From NCBI GenBank assembly GCA_014904985.1, contig MU128913.1, positions 331,883 through 390,104 on the forward strand: DNA of 58,222 nt, written 5' to 3'. Source of the stretch: Hydnum rufescens UP504. Lineage: Eukaryota > Basidiomycota > Agaricomycetes > Cantharellales > Hydnaceae. Made by a program: the position numbers and the translations under genes. Under the pieces are notes generated by a model. The model saw nothing but the letters and a program-made list of their open reading frames with translations, was not told the origin of the DNA and ran no database searches. Shown piece by piece: positions 53,961 through 58,222 of this stretch (positions are counted from its first letter, which is position 1; the number at the start of each line of letters is the position of its first letter).

Positions 53961-56860
53961 GAGCCCGGAAGATTAAGCGAGTGGTGAAGTGAACTTGAAT
54001 CATGCACGGTAAGAATCCTGCTCGACTCACTATCGCCCAATGCGCTCGTAACACAGTGCAACAGGAATTATGCGATCGTCGCAGATATCGTGGAGTCTGG
54101 ACGCTCAGAATGAGTTGTCGAATCACTTCAATCGGGGATGCTATTCTTTCAGAGGAAGCATCGTTACAAAATGAACAATGCATATGCCTTCGGATCTGAC
54201 TAGTGAGTAAGAGATTATCTGGAATTCGAGGCACCAGATGGCAAGGAAGAATTTCTGTAATTGACAATGTGGTTCCAATTCCAGTGGCAGCTGGCAGTCA
54301 GTACTCAGTACTCAGTTGATATCTCGTGCGTCACAAACGCCTGCGGACCTACTCAGGACAGCTACAATGGTCACACGTGGTGGCACGGCACCTATGGTAG
54401 GGATGTAGACTCATTCATTTGTGAGGCTAGGTGAGTAACGCTGGTGTCTCATGGGGTTCACAGGGAAGATTCTAGGTACAGGCGGCAGCACAAGTGGCCC
54501 TTTGCAATGGGCTGATATCAACCTCCCAAATGTGTCCTATTTCCTCCATGGCTTCCATTTCCCATCAGGAGGGATGCATACTTCCACGAGCTTTCGTCAA
54601 TTTGGCTACTTCTTGAAATTGAGAAGAGAGGAGATCGGAAATGTGGAATATACGCCTGTGTAATTCAATGTTGCGCCCCGCCTCTCGCTCGCTGTGAAGA
54701 TCGCGGCAATCACAGTGAGGAGACGATCACAGGTAATTAATGTGACACATTCTCCATAGAGAATATATGCCTATCGTTTGTTTCGCGTCGATTTTCACAT
54801 TTTTGGTCCATTTCCGCTGTATTTCATGGTTATGACGCTACTGCTTGCTCGACCAGGAGCCTGGAAGTCGAAGTTGAATCATAACATGGATAAGGATCCA
54901 TAATTTTCCCCTACCACCCTCACGATCACTCCTCAACACCCCCGGAGACGGGATTCCTGTCGCGGTGCTCCATTTGCGTTCCCATGCCCAGAACTCCTGG
55001 ACAGTCATGTCATTCTCCATGGGGCGGGGCGTATGTCTTAAATCTGCCCGGCCCTCGTGCTGTGTATCTGCCCACGAAGCATACGTGTATATACCATCAT
55101 ATGTGATCGTTTTATGATTACAAGGATCCCTCTGTGAGGTCTGATTGGGATGCCTGCATATTCAAATATCGGGACCCCGCTCCTTGTCCGGTTCTCATGG
55201 TCATACGCACAAACCAAGGCCATAAAGTCTCGTGGATGACACTAACGTGTGAGTGGGAGCCTTACCAAATCGTAATCTAGGGACGTGGAAGGGCGCCTCT
55301 GTCTCTGAGATACTGAGCCTTTGTCCGATTTATATTATTCCTGGTCTGGGAACGAAAACCGCGCTATTACCGAGAGAATAACAGTGGTTAGGGCCGGAAA
55401 AAATACCACAATGTAATTGTGGCTCCTGCCTCATGTTCGGCGGTCCTGTACGTAGATATTGCCACAATAGAAAACTACCTAAACAGATCACAGCGTCAAG
55501 GAACGACCTTGGAGGCTTTGGGGTGTGGACGCACGCCGTCAAAAGCACATACCACGCACCAAAGCCTCCGAAAAAAAACGACCAGGGGTCGTGGTTTTTT
55601 TGAAATCACAGGCGCATAAAAGTGAATCCAATCGACATCCTTCCTTCTTGCTAACTCCAACTTCGCCCCAACTATCGATATATATCGTCTCTCCCGTATT
55701 CGAATATCCTCTAAAATGTCGTCTTTTTCTAATCGTTGTGAGTCTCCTCGAGGCTCAGTATCGGGCGGGTCTAACGTGCGAAAAATGCATTCTTACCCTC
55801 AGCCGTCAACAAAGCCGGAGCGGCTGAACGCCTCCTGCATAAATTGTAGGTTGTAGGCTGAATCTAGTAGGGCACCCGTCACTTACACCATTCAATTCAG
55901 CTTGCAACGGAACAGGCGGGATTTGAGATGGAAGGTAAAGTGGTGTCGTCTTACTAAAAATCGGTGCGACTCACCGTCCCTTCCGACCCATCCGATGGTT
56001 TTATGGAAACATAGGAAGAGCTCCATGAAGTCAGTGAAACCCCCAAATCTAGATATTGGCAGGTCACTGCCGTAGGTCCGTTAGTGCTTACTACTACTCA
56101 GTGAATCCCCATAGAATCAATACTGACCTCACTCCTTTTCTTCCACTCCCACAGTGGATGGGGAGGAAATAGCCTCCGGTTCTGCGCCCAAATTGAGGGC
56201 AGCAAAAGCCTGGGCTGCCGAGGTGCGCATTGTGGATATGTACTAGGAGATATCAAAGTTTTGATAACACTGACCACACACCATTCTCCAGTGAGCCCTA
56301 ATCAATATGGGAATAATTGTATGCTAGTGATCACCATCCCTCACTCCATTCCATATGAATGACAAAGCAGTTCATGTGAGTCCATAGAAATGACAGACAA
56401 GAATGCACTCACAAGGTGCATTCCAAGGTGAGCTTCAGATGCGCATGAGCAACCCACCGAAGGAGGCTGGAAATATGGTAAACAATCGCAAATTGCTCCA
56501 CCAATTTCCAGTGCGATGCTCCAATCCTTCTTGAATTAATGACATTTCCATGGTTTGGAGAAAAGGAGAGTGGAGCCCACCTCTCTTTTGTGCGACATCC
56601 CTGAATATCCAGATGGTTCAAGCAATACGAAAATGGGAATACAATAGAAAACAATGCAGACTGCCTGCCTCCATGTTCAATGGCCACTGGATTGCCCTCA
56701 GGCTCATTGAACTCTTCTTGCTGGTCCCAGACATTGGTTCCAGAGACTATCCGCAGTGTTTCCACAGCATATGATAGTGTTAATGATGAGACATCTGTCT
56801 CTCGCCTCCAGAAAGATGATTGAAGTCAAGGGTATTTCGAAGATGAAAGGACTTGTCACA
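53960..56860 (-). repeat. right arm of about 3-kb inverted repeat
   Basis: Reverse-complement counterpart of 39.06-42.12 kb: F/D (53.96-55.1), linker (55.1-55.38), B5 (55.39-56.31) and C (56.40-56.86). The arms differ by many point changes and small indels. The portion beyond about 56.3 kb is CpG-poor while its partner at 39.06-39.5 kb is not. Confidence 0.85.
55390..56310 (+). CDS. B-family hypothetical small protein, copy B5
   Basis: Exon 1 begins MSSFSNRCESPRGSVSGGSN at about 55715 and ends near 55849. After a GTAGGT...TTCAG intron, LQRNRRDLRWK is followed by a GTAAAG...CATAG intron. EELHEVSETPKSRYWQ is then followed by a GTCACT...CCACAG intron, and DGEEIASGSAPKLRAAKAWA ends the readable part. 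The consistent splice signals across copies support a genuine multi-exon ancestral gene. The upstream hairpin GGAGGCTTTGG...CCAAAGCCTCC is conserved in all full copies. No known domain. Confidence 0.45.
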
Positions 56861-56949
56861 CCGAAGCACATGCCATCTCGTAAAATGTTACTGATGGCCT
56901 GGCTCCAATCCCAGGAATAGATAATCATGAATATCTCGATATTTAGCAA

Positions 56950-57960
56950 TAGAAGCATGGAAAGATACCAAGGCCCCTGGGACCATGAAAATGGACGCAT
57001 TCCTGAAGATGACTTCCTGTTGGATGCCCTGGTCTCAGAATACTTTCTTGAAGCCTTCTTAGCTGTATATTTCCATGAGTGGGGGGTCCGTTTAGCTTAG
57101 GATTCTGTGGATTGCTGATCGTGCTTCCGGGCCCCATGTAGTAATATTAGGAACGGGTTAAATGATTCATGTTACACTACTGATAGATGGAAGAGGTCAT
57201 AACCAATGCCGAGTCGTGACGGGTGATTGTAGATATTGCCTTGAACACAAACATGCGGTCCACTGAACCCGAGTCCAAGATGTTTGAGGCAATGGAATCA
57301 GATGAAGACGGGGCACAGGAAGGCCAACCCATGAGAGGGACCGATAGCTGCCGCAAAGGCATATTTCCTCCCTGTGCATACTTCTTTGCAATAGTAGAAC
57401 TGGTTCGCGGTCCAATCAAGAAGTCTGTCTGGGACTCATGACTGATAGGCCAGAAAAGCATGGCAAGTCCCACGAGAATGAGTCACAGGTAGTCCTCAGA
57501 AAAAGAATCCGGATCGCTCACAACTGCAGGGGGGTGTTGAGATGGAGAGAGGTCTAGCGAGGGGATGTTTTCAACCGTATCTGTTTCATATTTATACACC
57601 TTGATATCCATGCACTATCTTCGGCAAAACAGGATTTTAGACCTGGAGTCTTGTAATTTATGAAGAATAAAGTTACTCAGGCCGAGAGTATATATGCAAT
57701 CGCCAGGTGAACAAACAGCTGAAATGTGGAGCAGGAAGCAAGACAAGGATATATCAGAGAGATCAGAGAGATCAGGACGAATCCTAGGGTGCCCAAAAAT
57801 GGATGTGATTTCATAACCCCAAGCAATGGAGGATCTTGATGATTGTTGAGCTGTAGCTATCATGATTGTGGCAGAATTTACGCCAGTATCTGCAATCATC
57901 ATGGCAACAAGGAAATACACCCCTGCAGGAGTGCTGAAGAGAGATGGATGAGGTTACATG
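56950..57960 (-). pseudogene. A-family copy A5, CpG-depleted
   Basis: A minus-strand reading starts YFLVAMMIADTGVNSATIMI and continues SIAWGYEITSIFG, then MDIKVYKYETDTVENIPSLD with SQHPPAVVSDPDSFSEDY, then IASNILDSGSVDRMFVFKAI and DSALVMTSSIY. It preserves more of the A coding sequence than A1, A2 or A4 but carries stops and frame changes. Like A3 it suggests a polytopic membrane protein. CpG is scarce and CA/TG frequent. Confidence 0.5.
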
Positions 57961-58045
57961 TAACAACCCTGTCAGGATCAAATTGACATTTGCTTCCGCC
58001 TAAGGACTTACCTGTCAGAGTATCATTCTTCATTGACTCTATCAT

Positions 58046-58207
58046 ATGGCGCCTACTTCCTCAAATGCTCTTGTCTCCTCTCTCCCTCCATTCACTATGG
58101 GGGTTATTGTCATCCTTGCCATTATTGGCATTTCGCTTATTATTATTGCCCTCATTCTATCGGGCCTCGGCGATCCTTTTATTGCCTTGGCCACTGAACT
58201 CATCTAA
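58046..58207 (+). CDS. small single-pass membrane protein, 53 residues
   Basis: ATG at 58046 gives MAPTSSNALVSSLPPFTMG, followed by an uninterrupted hydrophobic stretch (VIVILAIIGISLIIIALIL) and a short tail ending at TAA 58205-58207. The layout is a short polar N-terminus, one transmembrane helix and a short C-terminus. A C/T-rich leader precedes it. It lies at the window edge next to copy A5 and could also be a first exon of a longer gene or a chance frame. No family recognised. Confidence 0.45.
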   Translation: MAPTSSNALVSSLPPFTMGVIVILAIIGISLIIIALILSGLGDPFIALATELI

Positions 58208-58222
58208 GTCTCTTTTGAGTCA

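Noticed and set aside
1..58222. tRNA or rRNA genes
   Set aside because: No cloverleaf-like A/B box pair or rRNA core sequence was recognised by eye; a dedicated scan (for example a covariance-model search) was not possible here.

Overview
This window looks like chromosomal DNA of a mushroom-forming basidiomycete (Agaricomycetes). The genes are cut by short introns (about 47-70 bp, GT-AG, occasionally GC-AG). The families seen are typical of that group: DUF6532 and DUF6534 proteins, a Plavaka-type transposase, a C2/NACHT/WD40 NOD-like receptor, a GMC oxidoreductase, a pogo/Fot1 element and a DIRS-type tyrosine-recombinase retrotransposon. No rRNA, tRNA or CRISPR array was recognised. All family assignments are from reading translations by eye; no database search was run.

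Layout. 1-13.9 kb is a decayed, CpG-poor, repeat-rich block. It holds a GTGTCTA-based tandem array, several minisatellites, an LTR-like segment, broken genes, a Plavaka transposase pseudogene (minus strand) and a divergent DUF6532 gene relic. A fragment of the 3' end of dph7 lies at 13.84-14.07 kb. 14.6-16.7 kb carries an apparently intact DUF6534 membrane-protein gene. 17.4-24.0 kb carries two consecutive, 5'-truncated and broken copies of a DExH RNA helicase with shared flanks. 24.2-28.4 kb is a minus-strand C2-NACHT-WD40 gene whose WD40 half is CpG-depleted and separated from the NACHT half by an in-frame TGA. 28.75-31.73 kb is a complete-looking pogo element with 26-bp terminal inverted repeats and a TA duplication. 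32.3-37.1 kb is a DIRS-type element (Gag, RT-RNase H, truncated tyrosine recombinase) that ends abruptly in the same helicase 3' flank seen at 19.5 kb.

38-58 kb is a nested inverted array of at least five copies each of two hypothetical gene families (called A and B here). They are arranged roughly symmetrically around the only clear housekeeping gene, dph7 (diphthamide synthesis, 44.49-45.99 kb, minus). The outer arms (about 39.06-42.1 and 53.96-56.86 kb) form a roughly 3-kb inverted repeat. A GMC oxidoreductase gene (50.08-52.76 kb, plus) sits inside the right half. The window ends with a small single-pass membrane ORF.

How it fits together: there is no pathway here. The picture is one conserved host gene and a few accessory genes (NLR, GMC oxidase, DUF6534) embedded in segmental duplications and transposons. 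Three stretches (1-13.9, 24.0-25.45 and 56.3-58 kb) show CpG loss and CGA-to-TGA-type stop codons, as expected from methylation-driven decay of repeated DNA. The other stretches keep normal CpG content.
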